Part shown: positions 21,872-33,436 of the stretch, in pieces
How positions within the stretch are numbered: the stretch's first letter is position 1
Layout of the letters: each line of letters begins with the position of its first letter
Assembly: GCA_018398765.1 (NCBI GenBank)
Contig: JAHBMJ010000212.1
Coordinates: 87,335 to 133,396, forward strand
From: Chromera velia
Taxonomy: Eukaryota > Sar > Chromeraceae
Direction of reading: 5' to 3'
Length of the DNA: 46,062 nt
Notes under the pieces: model-generated
The model's input: the letters and a program-made list of their open reading frames with translations, nothing else
The model's database searches: none
What the model was told of the DNA's origin: nothing
Made by a program: the position numbers and the translations under genes

Positions 21872-24800
21872 ATGATGACACGTCATTTTTCAGTGTCCTT
21901 CAGGACCCTTTTTTGTCTCAGTGTCTTGTGCTGTGCCCTCCTTTCACGAGACGCCCAGGGCTTTCTCACCAGTCCCCTCAGAAGCAGCGGTCCTTCCCGT
22001 TCCTCTGGCAGAACCCTCCCGTCTCCTCTTTTCCGGAAAAGCCCTACTGGCGGTGGAGTCTCCTTCACCACAAATAGACCAAGTACGGAAAGGGCCCGTG
22101 TGCCCGGATCTAGTCTGAGCGCCGCCGCAACCCCCAGTGCAGTATTTCAAAGGAAAAGCGAGATCGTGCCGTCGTTCTGTTGGCTTGTCACTGCGACTGC
22201 ATGTGCGGCCACCGTCTATCTGAACAATTACAGGGGGTTCGGGCCAGTCAAGGCAGCGGGTGCCTTCGGTCTCCTCTCTGCACTCCAACTGTCACCCGAA
22301 TATGCGCGATTCGCTTTTGCCGGGTCGGTATTAGTGCGCAGTACCGGGGTTGGTCCAACCTCCTCCCTGTCTCTGCCTGGCGGTGCGCATGAATTTGAAT
22401 AGAGGTTTTTTCAATCGGTTCGGAATCTCTTCTTGATGCTCTTTTTTGCTTGTTATTCGTTCATTTGCTTCTTTCCTTCGTCCGTTCCTTCTTTCCTTGC
22501 TTGTTCTCTCCCCTCGGCCCCCACGACCCCCCCTCCCTTCTTTCCATAAATCCAAATACATGCATGCACACACTCGCACTCACTCACTCACTCACTGCTT
22601 CACTGCAGTTGTATGGCCGGCATGAGCTCTCCGAACTGCGTCCCTGACTGGCGTTTTGGGGGTTTCCTCGGAGTGATGACGGCGAACATTCTGATGGTCT
22701 TCAACGCGCTGGGACTGCTGAAGGGCGTGGGGGGGCGGCTGGGGGCTGCAGCTGTGACGGGGTGCGTGATCGGGACTTCGCTACTGTCCAGACTGCCCAC
22801 TGGCTGCAGTGCTGTGGGACTGATGAATTCCGAAATTTGCAGCAGACTCTTTACAGTAGAGGGGGTGAAGGAGGCAGTAGTAAGCCAGCCTGAAGTACTT
22901 GGCGCGACCCTTGCAGGCGCCGTAGCGGTGCGTGCGTTCCTGGCGGCGTTCAAGAAGATAGACCCGTTGATGCGAAAGGAGTGGGCGGTGGCGTCCACTT
23001 CTTTGACGGCACTGATTGCGAATGAGGTCGCACCGTTGTTGGGGCCTGCAGCCATTGCTGGAGGGTTTGTAGGCATGTCGTCGGAAAAGTTGATTTCAAA
23101 TTTTGTTGGGTTGCCCATCGCGGCTTTGGGTGCCGGGGTTGTGCAATTGGGTGGGGCGGGGCTGGTGCAAGGGGTGGGTGGGAGGCTTGGAGCTGCGGCG
23201 GCGTTGTCCGTTGTCTGCACGCGCCTTCTCTTTTTTCGGAGTCTGGGGGCACTTCTCTCTCTGGTCAGAAGTGCGAAGCCAGATTCGGCTGTTGAGGTAA
23301 TGGAGAGAGGAAACAAGGATACATCTTCCGCATCCTTCGTTAAAGTCAACGGGGTTCATAGGAAGGGGGCTGATTCGGGGACTAGCGTCGTCGTCGTGGA
23401 AAAGGAAAAGGTTGGGGGGTCAGAAAAGCAAAAGCAGACACAGCAGGGAGACCGAAACGCGACAACTGCAACGGAGGGTATAGAAGGTGTTGGAGAGGGG
23501 GAGAGACTGAAAGAAGAAGAAGAAAAAAGGAAAAGTGAGGAAGAGGAAGACGGAAGAAAGAGAAAAGAAGAAGAAGAGAGAAAGAAGAGAGACGAAGACG
23601 AAAAAAAGAGAAAAGAAGAAGAAGAGAGAAAGAAGAGAGAGGAAGACGAAAGAAAGAGAAAAGAAGAAGAAGAGAGAAAGAAGAGAGAGGAAGACGAAAG
23701 AAAAAAAAAAGAAGAAGAGAGAAGGAAGAGAGAGGAAGACGAAAGAAAGAGAAAAGAAGAAGAAGAGGGAAAGAAAAGAGAGGAAGACGAAAGAAAGAGA
23801 AAAGAAGAAGAAGAGCGAACGAAGAGAGAGGAAGAAAAAAGAAAGAAAAAAGAAGAAGAGGAGAAAAGAGTACAGGAAGAAAAGGAGGAACAAGAAAGAA
23901 AGTTCTCAGAAAAAACAGACACACGGTCTGCTGCCGGGGTCTTTTCCCCTCTCCAATCTATTCTGCTGCAGCCGAGAGCATTGAAGCAGAGTGCTGATGG
24001 ACTTTTTAAGTCCCCTGCTCAGATGAGTGTGAATGAGAGGTCAGTGATGACGCACGCCAGTCAGTCCGTCCCTCCGTCCGTCTCTCAGATTGTGCGCAAC
24101 CTTCGAATCAACCAGTCTGCATATGTCAGCTAGTCAGTGGTCTCAGTCAGTTCGTCAGTCGATGTCTGAATGAATCTCTGAGAATGCCACTCGATCGTTT
24201 CACTTTCCCTTCACGGGCTTCCCATCCGCAACCAACCGCTTCAAAAAACAAAAAAACAAGGCCTACAATCCAGCTTTCGTGTATTTATTTGTGCACATGT
24301 GCACGCACAGGGCGTCCGATGTTTTCCCCTTCTGTCTTCTGTCTGTACATCGAAAGAAATGAATTTGGCCAGTAGGACTGACTCTCTTCTTCAGACATTC
24401 AAAAAAGGAATTTTGAGTCGGACGCGTGCCCGCCCTTCTCCTGAATATCTTTCTGCCTGCCCGCCTCGGTCTGTCTGCATGTGTGCCTACAGATGGCGTC
24501 TGCTCAGTGGTCTCGTGTCAGGCGCGGTTTCTCCAGAGCGCATCCTACCCCCCACCCCCAAAGAGAAGGCGACAGCAGAAGCCCAGGCCTCGTCCTCCTC
24601 GGTTAAGTCAGGAGCAGAGGAAGAAGCACCGAGCGAAGCAGCAGGCAGCAAGCCTCCCAGTCGAGCCCCACCCTCTTACACGTCTCCTCTTGTCAACATG
24701 AGCTATAATGAAAGGTGAGCGAGCGAGAGAGCGAGCGCGGGGGGTGCCTGGAGGAGGGCGGGGTGGACAATAAGGTAGATGACACCTCAGAGAGAATACC

Positions 24801-25394
24801 AAAAGGGAAATGAAGAAGACGGAAGTAGGCCCACACTCACACAATTTTTCCCTGTGATCCAACACCGATGCCCAGGCAAAGTTCGGGACTTCTTTCTGTT
24901 GTATTATTTGAAGAAGAAAATGTATTTTTTTTAGAGAGAGAGAGAGAGAGAGAGAAGGAAAGCGAGAGGAGCGCTTGAAAAGAGCTTCCGAAAGAGACCT
25001 TTGGGGATCAATAGTGGCGACTGCCAGTAAAGTTTCCCTCCCCGGCTCTCGTAGTCCGTTTTGTGGTGTTTTTCTTTCCTTCTTTTTTGCGCTCCTTCTT
25101 CCCCGCTTCTCTTCCTTCCTTCTCTTTGCCTGCCTATACTTCTCGTAATTTGACTACACACGATTATGTGTGACTCTGTCACTCACTCGCGGGTGGGTGG
25201 GGGTATGTGTGTGTAGCATGGATGGATGGATACGCTGTTGCTACACTCGATCAGTCTAGTTTGTTCGTTTCTTATCACAAGAAGCAACGCTCTAGCTCCC
25301 TCTCTTAGTTTTCGTTCGATCCTTGCATGCAGTGATCGAGTTGGCTGCCATCATGCCATCGACATGTCGTCATTGTTTCCTTCCCATGGTTCCC

Positions 25395-25428
<34 letters not shown>

Positions 25429-25570
25429 ACTCTTTCTTCTTGGGCATAGCTAGACGTCTAAGCGCCCTGAAGCTGTGACGGCAACCTGCCTTGCTTCCTT
25501 TCCTTGGCATGTTTGGAGACCTGCGCCTCTCTTTCTCTCTCTCTCTCTCCCCCCCCCCCCCNCCCTCTCT

Positions 25571-25606
<36 letters not shown>

Positions 25607-25637
25607 GATGAGGCTTTTGACCAAGATGCTTCAGTAG
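21872..25637 (+). CDS. Putative plastid-targeted membrane protein with duplicated GMSS/GVGGRLGAAA module and charged coiled coil
   Basis: I propose exons 21872-22323, 22609-24039, 24493-24714 and 25607-25637. All introns are phase 2 with GT-AG ends, and the sum is exactly 712 codons including a final TAG. Residues 1-29 look like a signal peptide; Phe31 then opens a Ser/Pro/Arg-rich transit-like region, as in complex-plastid proteins. Hydrophobic segments start at about residue 100. A module with GMSS and then GVGGRLGAAA about 30 residues later occurs twice (about 155-199 and 306-348). Residues ~450-582 are a Lys/Arg/Glu coiled coil of 16-residue repeats. Exon joins recreate NERWRLL and NERMRLL, and this repeat supports exons 3 and 4. 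Exon 2 read without splicing would end at 24133. The function is unknown; I recall similar GMSS/GGKLG membrane modules only as uncharacterised proteins. Confidence 0.7.
23535..23880 (+). repeat. 48-bp coding minisatellite (charged coiled coil)
   Basis: About six units encode the 16-residue repeat KRKEEEERKKREEDER with small changes; one unit is 15 residues. It is in frame within exon 2 of the plastid-protein gene. Minus-strand Phe/Ser/Leu frames here are shadows. Confidence 0.95.
25401..25432. repeat. (TGCC)n microsatellite
   Basis: Tandem TGCC units, within the last intron of the plastid-protein gene. Confidence 0.9.
25524..25604. repeat. CT tract, C homopolymer with N, and TG tract
   Basis: (CT)n leads into a C-run containing the only N (25562), then (TG)n ending at the GCAG acceptor of the last exon. 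The C-run length is probably unreliable in the assembly, which does not affect the exon calls. Confidence 0.9.
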
Positions 25638-28350
25638 TCGGACCAAAAAGAGAGGAAGAGGAAGGGGGTGGCACTGATGTTGCCTGCCTGATCTGAAAGT
25701 ATTCTCTCTGCATGGCAGGCCGAAAAAAAAGGATTCCTCGATAGAGAGAGAGAGAAGAAGGGAGAGGGCACAGAGGCCGATCGAGAGGGAAGAAAGAGGC
25801 GTGCAGTTTGTGCTTTTTTTCTTTTTTACGGAGGGAGGAATTCAGAAGCAATGGACAGCTGCGGGATGATTTTCAGTTCTGCAGAAAGAAGAGCCTCAAA
25901 TAGACAACTTGTGCATCACCAAAGCAAGAGAGAGAGTGACAGACGGACGGACAGACAGACAGACAGACAGAGACAAAGAAGAAAGAAAGACTTAAAAAGG
26001 AAAGAAAGAGAACAAGAGAGAACAGAGCTTAGTGATCATGACGTTCAGCACAATAGCATCGCATGTGCACACATGGAGCGAAAACAGAGATGTGTATAAT
26101 CTGCACAATGAAAGAAAACATGGACAGCCCACCGAAGGGACAAAAAATTGAAAAAGGAGGGTCTGCCCGTCCTTCCATTCCCGATGTATCTTCTTGGAAG
26201 GAAGGCTAACCCTCAAGAAAGGAGGGCTGCGTGAATTAGGACACGATTGGGTCCTTCGTTGGTTGAGGTCCGATGAGGAGATGATCGATCGGTCGATTGT
26301 TGCAAGGGCATCATATTTGGTTCAATGCATGTGTATGTGTGCATGTGCGCGAGATTGCATATGCGTGTGTGTCGGACCGGTGGGAGGGGAGCAGGGTGTC
26401 TTTTTCTTGACTCCAGCTTGTTGGCTTGGTAATTGGGGGGGGCGGGGGGGGCTAATGCTTCTTTCGGTTTGTTTTTCTCATTTTAAGTGAATATCTAGCT
26501 GTCTCTGTGCACCTAATGCAGCGGCAGAAATGGTCGAGGGCATGAATGGATTGGTGCCTGCGTGCGACCATCATGGATGCATGAAGTGCGACCATCATGG
26601 ATGCATGAATGTGTGTGTTTGGTCATGCGTGGTCGTTCTTGGTCGTTTTGTTCTTTGCTGTTTGATTTGTCGGTCGGTGTGGCATTGGGGCCTTCGTTTG
26701 ATTCAGTGATTGATCGAGAGCGTGCGTAAGTGTGTGGCCCGTTTGTGGTGATCGAAGCATGCAGACCTGCAATGCACAGGAGTCTGCACGGCCCGGTTTC
26801 AGTTCTGCATGTGCAGGATTGGTGCATGCATGCATCAGAATAGTGTCATTTTGTATCCGTGTGCCTGCAATAGCTCTCCATCTAGCTCTGCACTAGCCAT
26901 GGGCCATGTATGATGTCTGGTTTATTCGTGGAAGGTAATGCATGATCGATAAGATCGATCGATGTATAATCTTTGACAAACAATTAATAATGAATCATTG
27001 ATGATGATGATGTGATGTCATGATGATGATTGAGGGTTAAATCTTAGACCCAGTAACGCCAGATCCTAAGCCATTATAATAGTTATAATAATGAATATCA
27101 AACACTAGAAAAAATGTGATAGCTATATTTAAAAGTTCAACTCGAATTTAACTTTATTTAACTAGGTGTGATCTGTAAAGTTTTAAAGTGAAATAAAGTT
27201 TAAAGTCTGGTTTGAGTCTGGGGACTCTAAAAAATGATTTTGATTGATTTATTTTAAATTTTTTTTGACATACATTCATGAATGTTTCAAAAGGCTAAAC
27301 AATCCTAAACAACGCATCAGTATGTTCAAGCTTTTTATTCTTAAAGTTTTAAAATCCAAGAAGTTTTAAAGCCTAAAGTCTGTGGTTAGGCTTTATTATA
27401 AAAATAACTTTACAGATCATACCTAGTTATTTAACTTATTTAAGTCTTCACATTAATTATAGCTTCCGACTACTTCCGACCAATAATTGATGATTGAGGG
27501 TTTTCTATTACTTAACAAGACTTTAGCGGTCTGACTAGCGGTCCTAGCTAGCGGTTTGACCCCAACAATTCCCGATCATGGACCCGATGACCGTATTGAC
27601 CTCCATAGACTGGTATATGATATTATTATGTGTTGCGCCCCCTAGCTTCTACTTTATACTAGGCTCTATATAGCCTCTCCCTTTAGTCTTTTATTGTTAG
27701 GTTCTAGGTTAAGTTAAGCCTAGGGTTAAGCCATGGCGCTCTAGGGGCGCTCCGCGGCCCCCGCTACTACAGCTGCTCCGCGATTCCGCAACTCTCACTC
27801 TTCTCATGGTCATATGTTCTTATGCACCTTTGATTGCATTCGTGATGATAATATTATAATGACTACTATTGACTAGGATAATTATGATGAAACTAGTGAC
27901 TAGTCCTAGAAATGGTGATGAAACCAGTGATGAAAAGTCAGCAACAGATCTGTTTAAAAGCAAACAAAACTGCAGGCTTAGTGTAGGGTCTGTATTAAAG
28001 GTATGAAAAAATGAGAAAATGATCGATTCAACTTTTTTAAACTTCGGAACAATGTCCCACAAAAGCAATTCCAAGGCAGTTGCACATCTGTGCAATACTC
28101 TAGGCAATACTCAAGCAGCCTAGCATGCAGCTACACTTTTTTGATAAAGTAAAAGGACTAGAGACCTAAGGGAAAATGAATATGCACACTGCCCGCTAGA
28201 GGTAGGTCATCCTGTCAGAGCTCTTGATGGAAAGTCTATGTTCAAAGGGACAGGTCGCTAGATCAACTCACGAATCAATTTGGCAAGATCTGATCTCAAC
28301 ACGGCCTGGCATACACTCCGAAAATGGCATGCACGCGAATGCGTGCGGGA
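25638..28350. other. Non-coding region, AT-rich from 26.9 kb
   Basis: 25638-26100 has GA/GACA purine tracts. At 26568-26608 GCGACCATCATGGATGCATGA is tandemly duplicated. 26930-27020 has GATGAT repeats. 27018-27075 is an inverted copy of 36540-36600. 27080-27560 is AT-rich. No frame here has a recognisable motif. Confidence 0.6.
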
Positions 28351-28354
28351 AGTG

Positions 28355-28660
28355 CCGATCGCAAAATGGGTGGCCCGCGAAGCCCTAAAAAATGTATGGG
28401 CGGCCCGCGAACCCCTGGGCCCGAACCGAGTAAATTAAAAATGGGCGGCCCGCGATCGAAGCCCCCGCGCGAGCCGAGTAAATTTAAAAATGGGCGGCCC
28501 GCGCGAAGCCCCTGAGCCGAGTATATCGATAAAAAATGGGCGCGAACCGTGAGTAAAAAATTACGACTTAAGAACCGCGAGTAAAAAATGAGCGGCCCGC
28601 GAAGCCCCCGATCGATCGAATTAACCGCTGCATGAGTAAAAAATGGGCGGCCCGCAAAGT
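28355..28660. repeat. Degenerate GC/AT alternating repeat, core AAAATGGGCGGCCCGCG
   Basis: About seven or eight copies of AAAATGGGCGGCCCGCG(A)AGCC alternate with GAGTAAA(TT) spacers of variable length. The GGGC-GGCCCGC core is nearly self-complementary. Both strands are partly open, but the frames only reflect the repeat. Confidence 0.85.
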
Positions 28661-29163
28661 CCATACTACCCATGCACGCATCGCCGCTCTCCTGCTCGCG
28701 AAATTCTCGTTCCAGGCATACGGAGGCTGGTCCGTTCAATCGCTCGTGATGCTACGCTGGCACCTCCCCTGTTTTTCCCGCGATCCCCGGCTTGGGGGCC
28801 GTGCGTAGGAAAGCGTACATCGATCAGAGCACCCGTCCAGGGTCAGTATTGAACATCCGACCATGCCGCGTGGTAGGCTTTGCTCCGCTTGAGCCTAATG
28901 GGAACAGAGACCTTTCGCTTTGCACCAATCGACCGAGCGACGTGCAGTGCTCTCGTAAGAGCCTTTCCCTTTCTCCAGCCACTTGTTGTTTGCGGCTCTT
29001 GGCTCCTGACTGTCTGGTCCTGATGCCCCAACGAAGCGTGTCCAATCGTCTCTGAATCAAGGTCAGTCAATCGCTTGTCGTGTCCAGACTGAATAGCCAG
29101 GCTGCCACCAGCTGTACACAGCTGAGTCATGCTACCGACGTCACGGCGACGTGAGCCACAACG
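28661..29163. other. 3' flank of the zinc-finger gene
   Basis: No supported gene. Minus-strand frames of mixed composition lie just downstream of the zinc-finger gene stop, without motif support. Confidence 0.4.
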
Positions 29164-31641
29164 TCAGTCTCCACACTCGTCGAAAGCCACGTATAGTAGC
29201 TTGCGGATGATGTTCATGTGCTTTTCGCGTTCTTCTTTTGTTTTCCTTGGATGAAGCTTCATGATCACACACATCCGTAGCTGGTGGTCGAGCTCCGCCT
29301 TTTCATTTTCCTGTTTTCTCCACTTTTCCCACGTTTTGGTGTTCTCAGGCTTATCGATATGGTCCCCGGGAGGGGAGTCGGGCGATATTTGGTCGTGCGA
29401 GTCCATGAACGTCCTGGTCCCTCCATTCCCTTCGATCACGCTTCTCTTCAGTAAGTTTGCAAACTTGGTGGGATGAGAAACGGTATACAGGTTTTGAAGA
29501 AGCTGTTGGATCTCTGCATTCTTTTTGAGAAAAGGGAAGAGGTCGCGTAAACTGGTTGTGTGCACCAAGGCGTCCGAGTCGACTTTGAGCGGGTGCAGTA
29601 AGAAACTGAGTGTCTCCTCTATCCTTCCGCGCAATTCTTGGTAGAATTCTTCACCGATAACAGTTAGACGGTTGTCCTGGATCCACACTTTTGTCCCTCC
29701 AGCAGTACATCGTGTGATCTGCCAGAATTCCCAGGGATCAATGTGTGTGTCTCTGTTGTTGATGGATTTCCACGTGTGGGATTGCATCGAGGTGGGAATG
29801 TACACAATGTTCGAGTGTCCGTGCGCATTAGAAAAAATACTTCCATTCAGGGTCAAGAGGTCTGTGAGCGGAAGAAGTGCTAAAGGCAGCCCGTTATCTT
29901 GGTCCAAAGCATCCAGTAAGTGGTCTACTTCGAAGTAAACTGGCTCGGCGGCAGTGTAGCTCGGCATTTTGCTCCGCAGCGCGTTTATGACTGCCTCTTT
30001 CTCTGTCAGGTCAAGTTTGGAGATAGAAGTATGCCAGTCTGGCTGCTCATCTTCAGATGCCCGATGCAGCAGACGATATACGCCTCCCATGTTGGTGAGG
30101 TAGGATAACTTCCGCTGCAGCAATGAGTCGCTTCCTTGCGACATGTACTCATACAGCATCTCTTCTTTGGTCTGCTGCAGCTGCTCGATGGGAGACGGCG
30201 TCACTGTGGCGTTGTCCGTGATAACCGGTAAGCCGAGCTCCTCTGTCCAGGTCCCGATTGGGCCTCTCGCACTCTTGCGGGGCCGCGTTGGAATGAATTC
30301 GATTTTTTTTTCGCGGTCGGCTGGCGGCACGGCCAAAACTGGGTCAGACTTCCAGCTGCTCTCCGCTTTTGTTTCAGTTTCTTCTTGGAATGCCGATAAC
30401 ACTGGGCTTCTTAGTGTCGTGTCTCCTGTTTGTTCGGTAAGGGAAGACTGTCCGAGATGAAGTACCGCCGTCGGATCATCTAGACCTCTGCTTGCAGTGT
30501 CGTTGCTAAGAAAGGGCAATTCATTCAGGCCCTCAACCACTTCGGCTGCTGCTGTTATGTCTTTTTCGCAAACCTCATGGCCTTCTCGACTCAGGATTGA
30601 AGCTCCTTCAGTCTGAAGGACAAGCGGGTTCGCTTCAAAAGAACCTTCTGCTTTTTCCATCGTATCGTGCTGATATCTTTCGGATCCCTTCTCTGTTTTT
30701 CCTTCAGGTAGCACTTCAGGCTGCTCCGTTGCCGCCAGCGCTAAGGAAGGCCCACATCTTGGAAGACTCGCGTTGTCGTCGGCCGGCATGTCGTGATCGT
30801 CTTCCCTGCTGGACGGCAACAGGTCTGGCATCGCTTCGTTCTCCTCTCTTTCTATGCTGAAAGAAATTCCTCGCAAAACGATGCCCTCCTCAGCGGCTTC
30901 GGACGACGTCTGCAGAAAGGCATTCGAGTCGTCGTCGGTGTCCGTCTGAATTTCTGCGTCTTTTGTGCATGGTTTTTCGGTTTGTGTTCCTGCCTCCATG
31001 GTAAGAGAGACAGTTGGTGGCAGAATAAGCTTTAGGAGGTCGTTGGTGTCCGTCCCTCTATCAGCTGTTGTGGGTCTCCTATCCCCACCTTGAGGCGACG
31101 TCGTCGTCTGGGAGCTTTCTGTCTTCTTCTCTCTATGAACTGCATTACTAAAGGTGACTACCGAAGTAGCCTCAGTGTCCTCCTCTGCTGGCACTGCAGG
31201 AGCACTGTACGGTGACCGTGACGGCGCTTTACGTGGAAGAGGCTCCAAGGGGCGTCTGTCGTTCCTGGAGAAAACGACCGTAACTGTCTCGCCCGTTGAC
31301 TCGGGAGGACAAACCCTGGGCTCCAGAGGAGCTGGAGCTTGTTCAGTCCGCTGCTGTTCCTGCAGAAATTGCGAAAACATATCCTGCACTCGCTGCAGAA
31401 CCTCGTCTTTGAGGTCAGTCATCTGCTTTTGCGTGTGGACCATGTTATTTTGGTTTTCAAGCAGCTGGATCAGTCTCTGGTTTTTCTCGCAAAGCTCTTT
31501 CTCGAGGTCTTCATGCCTCTGCGGACACGCTCGAAGGTGTTGGTTGAGATACCTGGAGTCTTTGCACTGTTTGCTACAGTGTTGGCATACGCTGGACTAG
31601 GCCAACGGAGTTGTTGCAATCGCCACTGCTGCTGCACTCAT
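29164..31641 (-). CDS. Large protein: C2HC zinc finger, coiled coil, TQT (LC8-like) motifs, unknown C-terminal domain
   Basis: The open frame from ATG 31443 to TGA at 29164 is 759 codons. The same frame continues upstream through a heptad-rich helix and a zinc-finger motif CQHC..YLNQHLRAC (about 31587-31525). It reaches back to an in-frame TAG at 31597-31599, then to ATG 31641 fourteen codons earlier. Either an intron ends at that TAG (ggcctag acceptor) or the TAG is read through. After the coiled coil comes an acidic, Ser/Thr-rich region. It contains three candidate dynein light-chain (LC8) anchors about 11-22 residues apart, numbered from ATG 31443: GTDTN at 130, AGTQTE at 151 and AEIQTD at 163. 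The last ~330 residues look globular (WEFWQITRCTAGG) and match no family I know. Short C2HC fingers followed by coiled coil occur in giant algal viruses, but this one feature is not enough to assign an origin. Confidence 0.7.
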
Positions 31642-31949
31642 CGTTTTGTTCCTTGTTTTGTTGCTCTGTCATGTCTTTAGATCAGAAATGCACGTGCAAG
31701 GCCTCAGCTCGTCAGAAGACCCCTGCGAGAACTTTTCCAAACCCAACCAACCTGTCGTTCTGACCCGCTCCCCCTGCCGCACAGATCTTCCGAAGACCCC
31801 TGCCAGACCCGCCCCCCCTGCCGCCGCCTGCCGCACGGCTTTCGAAGACCCACGGCAAAATTTGTTAACGTCTGCCCAGAACGTCCATGCAGAGTCATTG
31901 CAGACCGAGTACGTTTCTTGGTGCTTGCATTTTCCCGGTCGACCCCTTT

Positions 31950-33436
31950 CTCGGCGTTCTCCCTCTCGCAGATGGCGTGGCACAGATAGAAGACGGCGGC
32001 TACTGGAGGACGGGAGTGCAACGTTGTGAAGGCCCGACGTCCTCAGGGGCCAAGATGCATGGGCCGTTGGAGCACTTGGGAGCCCACAGCCTCCCGGTGC
32101 GGAGGTGCTTGCATACATGGGTTGGTACTCCTGCTTCTTCTGCAATGTGGGCCTGAAGGTGCTTTCGGCTGAGGAACCTCGCTTGGATGGCAGTCAGAAC
32201 CGAGGGACATTGGTTGCGGCGCTACACACGCTGCTGCATGTGTGGACGGGAGAGACTTTGATGCTGTCTCTATGCAGCATCTGGGCGCATGAAGGTCACT
32301 AGCTTCGAGCGGTGCACGAATAGGCCTCCGCTGGCTCTCTTCGTTCTTGACAGAATTGGGCGGCAAGAGTCGATCATCCGGGAATTTAGAGTATTTCGAC
32401 GTCTGTCTGGAATGGTATGGGTCGTTTTGCTGGCTTCTGCGAGGCAATCAAGCTCACAGCAATTTTTGCTCCTGTATGTGTCGGTCGTCTTGGTGCACCT
32501 GCGGGGAACACAGTCGGAGTCCACGGAGCGCATAAGAGCGCAGGTCTCCCGGCCGCCAACAGGAAGACGGTACGTCGGCTGGTCCTTCAGTTCGCTTTTG
32601 CAGCCTGGCCGAACAAACGGTCGAAAGAAGACGTGGAGTACATCCAACCTCTTTAGCTTTCGCATGTATGATAATAGAGAAGGAACAAAAATCTGGAAGG
32701 AGTTCTTCAGCTTGTTCAGTCTGGTTCTCTCGTGTCAGGTCCCGCTCTTGTGCGCTTTTTCTGCTCTTGGCTCGTTTGTGTCTTGCTCTTCTCCAGCGTC
32801 TGTATTCGCTCTTTCTGGCCCGTCATGGTGCTCATGCGTTTGACAATCACTTCGATTCCGCCCTTTTCTCCGGTACAGTAACTTGTGGAGGTCCCCTGCA
32901 AGATGCTTACAGCCAAACGCATTTCCGGTGTGCCAGGGGGTGCTCGAGAGGAGTTGAGCTTGCAGGTCATGCACAGGGTACGTCGCCCAATGGGAGACCT
33001 TTGCGTCTTCTGCACCCCCATTTCTGACACACGCCACGTGGCATGACTTACCGGAGCAGGCGCTTTTGTCCGTTAATCATCTTCTTCCATAAATTCATGA
33101 AGCTCTTCCCAAATGTTCTTCTGCATTTCAGGTAAAGGAGCGATGGCCGCCGGTAAGCTGGGCCGACGTTGTCGGACAGAGATCCACTGCGGAGAAGGCC
33201 GTGCGGCTGCAAGGCCTTTTCCCTGTCTAGCCAATGGAGACCGCCTTTGCAGTGTTCGTACATGCCCTCCTGTGATCATTGGTGCCGTGACGTTAGGAGA
33301 GCGGTGGCTTGGATCATGCGCATTAGACCCTATTAGACGTTTTGGAGAGCGTGAGGCCGCTGCCATGCTTTCATCGGGACTGTTTGAAGCGACCAAAGAT
33401 GTCAAGGCCGGATGTAGCTCAGCCAGCTCTACTTAG
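31950..33436 (+). pseudogene. Decayed or partial plus-strand relative of the modular gene at 40.8-46 kb
   Basis: Three blocks on the plus strand match exons of the right-hand minus-strand gene, in the same order. First is the HGPLEHLG..RRCLHT block (32055-32125), matching exon 44400-44308. Second is the LVHLRGTQSES block ending in a gtacgtcgg donor (32487-32570), matching exon 43904-43824. Third is the block with ELAGHAQG ending in a gtacgtcg donor (about 32880-32975), matching exons at 43517-43400, 42767-42630 and 41284-41177. A candidate last exon opens after a good ttctgcatttcag acceptor at 33131. Intervening matches are shifted or stopped (for example a TGA in the RTEGH segment), so at least part is broken. 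Transcription would be opposite to the flanking genes. Confidence 0.55.

Noticed and set aside
23356-23924. Minus-strand Phe/Ser/Leu frames opposite the coiled coil
   Set aside because: They are shadows of the purine-rich 48-bp repeat on the plus strand.
27640-27740. GGTTAAG-like telomere-type repeats
   Set aside because: Only isolated AGGTTAAG/GGGTTAAG words occur, with no tandem array.
32716-33030. Minus-strand frame continuing from the chromodomain ORF
   Set aside because: The DNA here matches the plus-strand modular-gene exon, so openness of the minus frame is probably chance.
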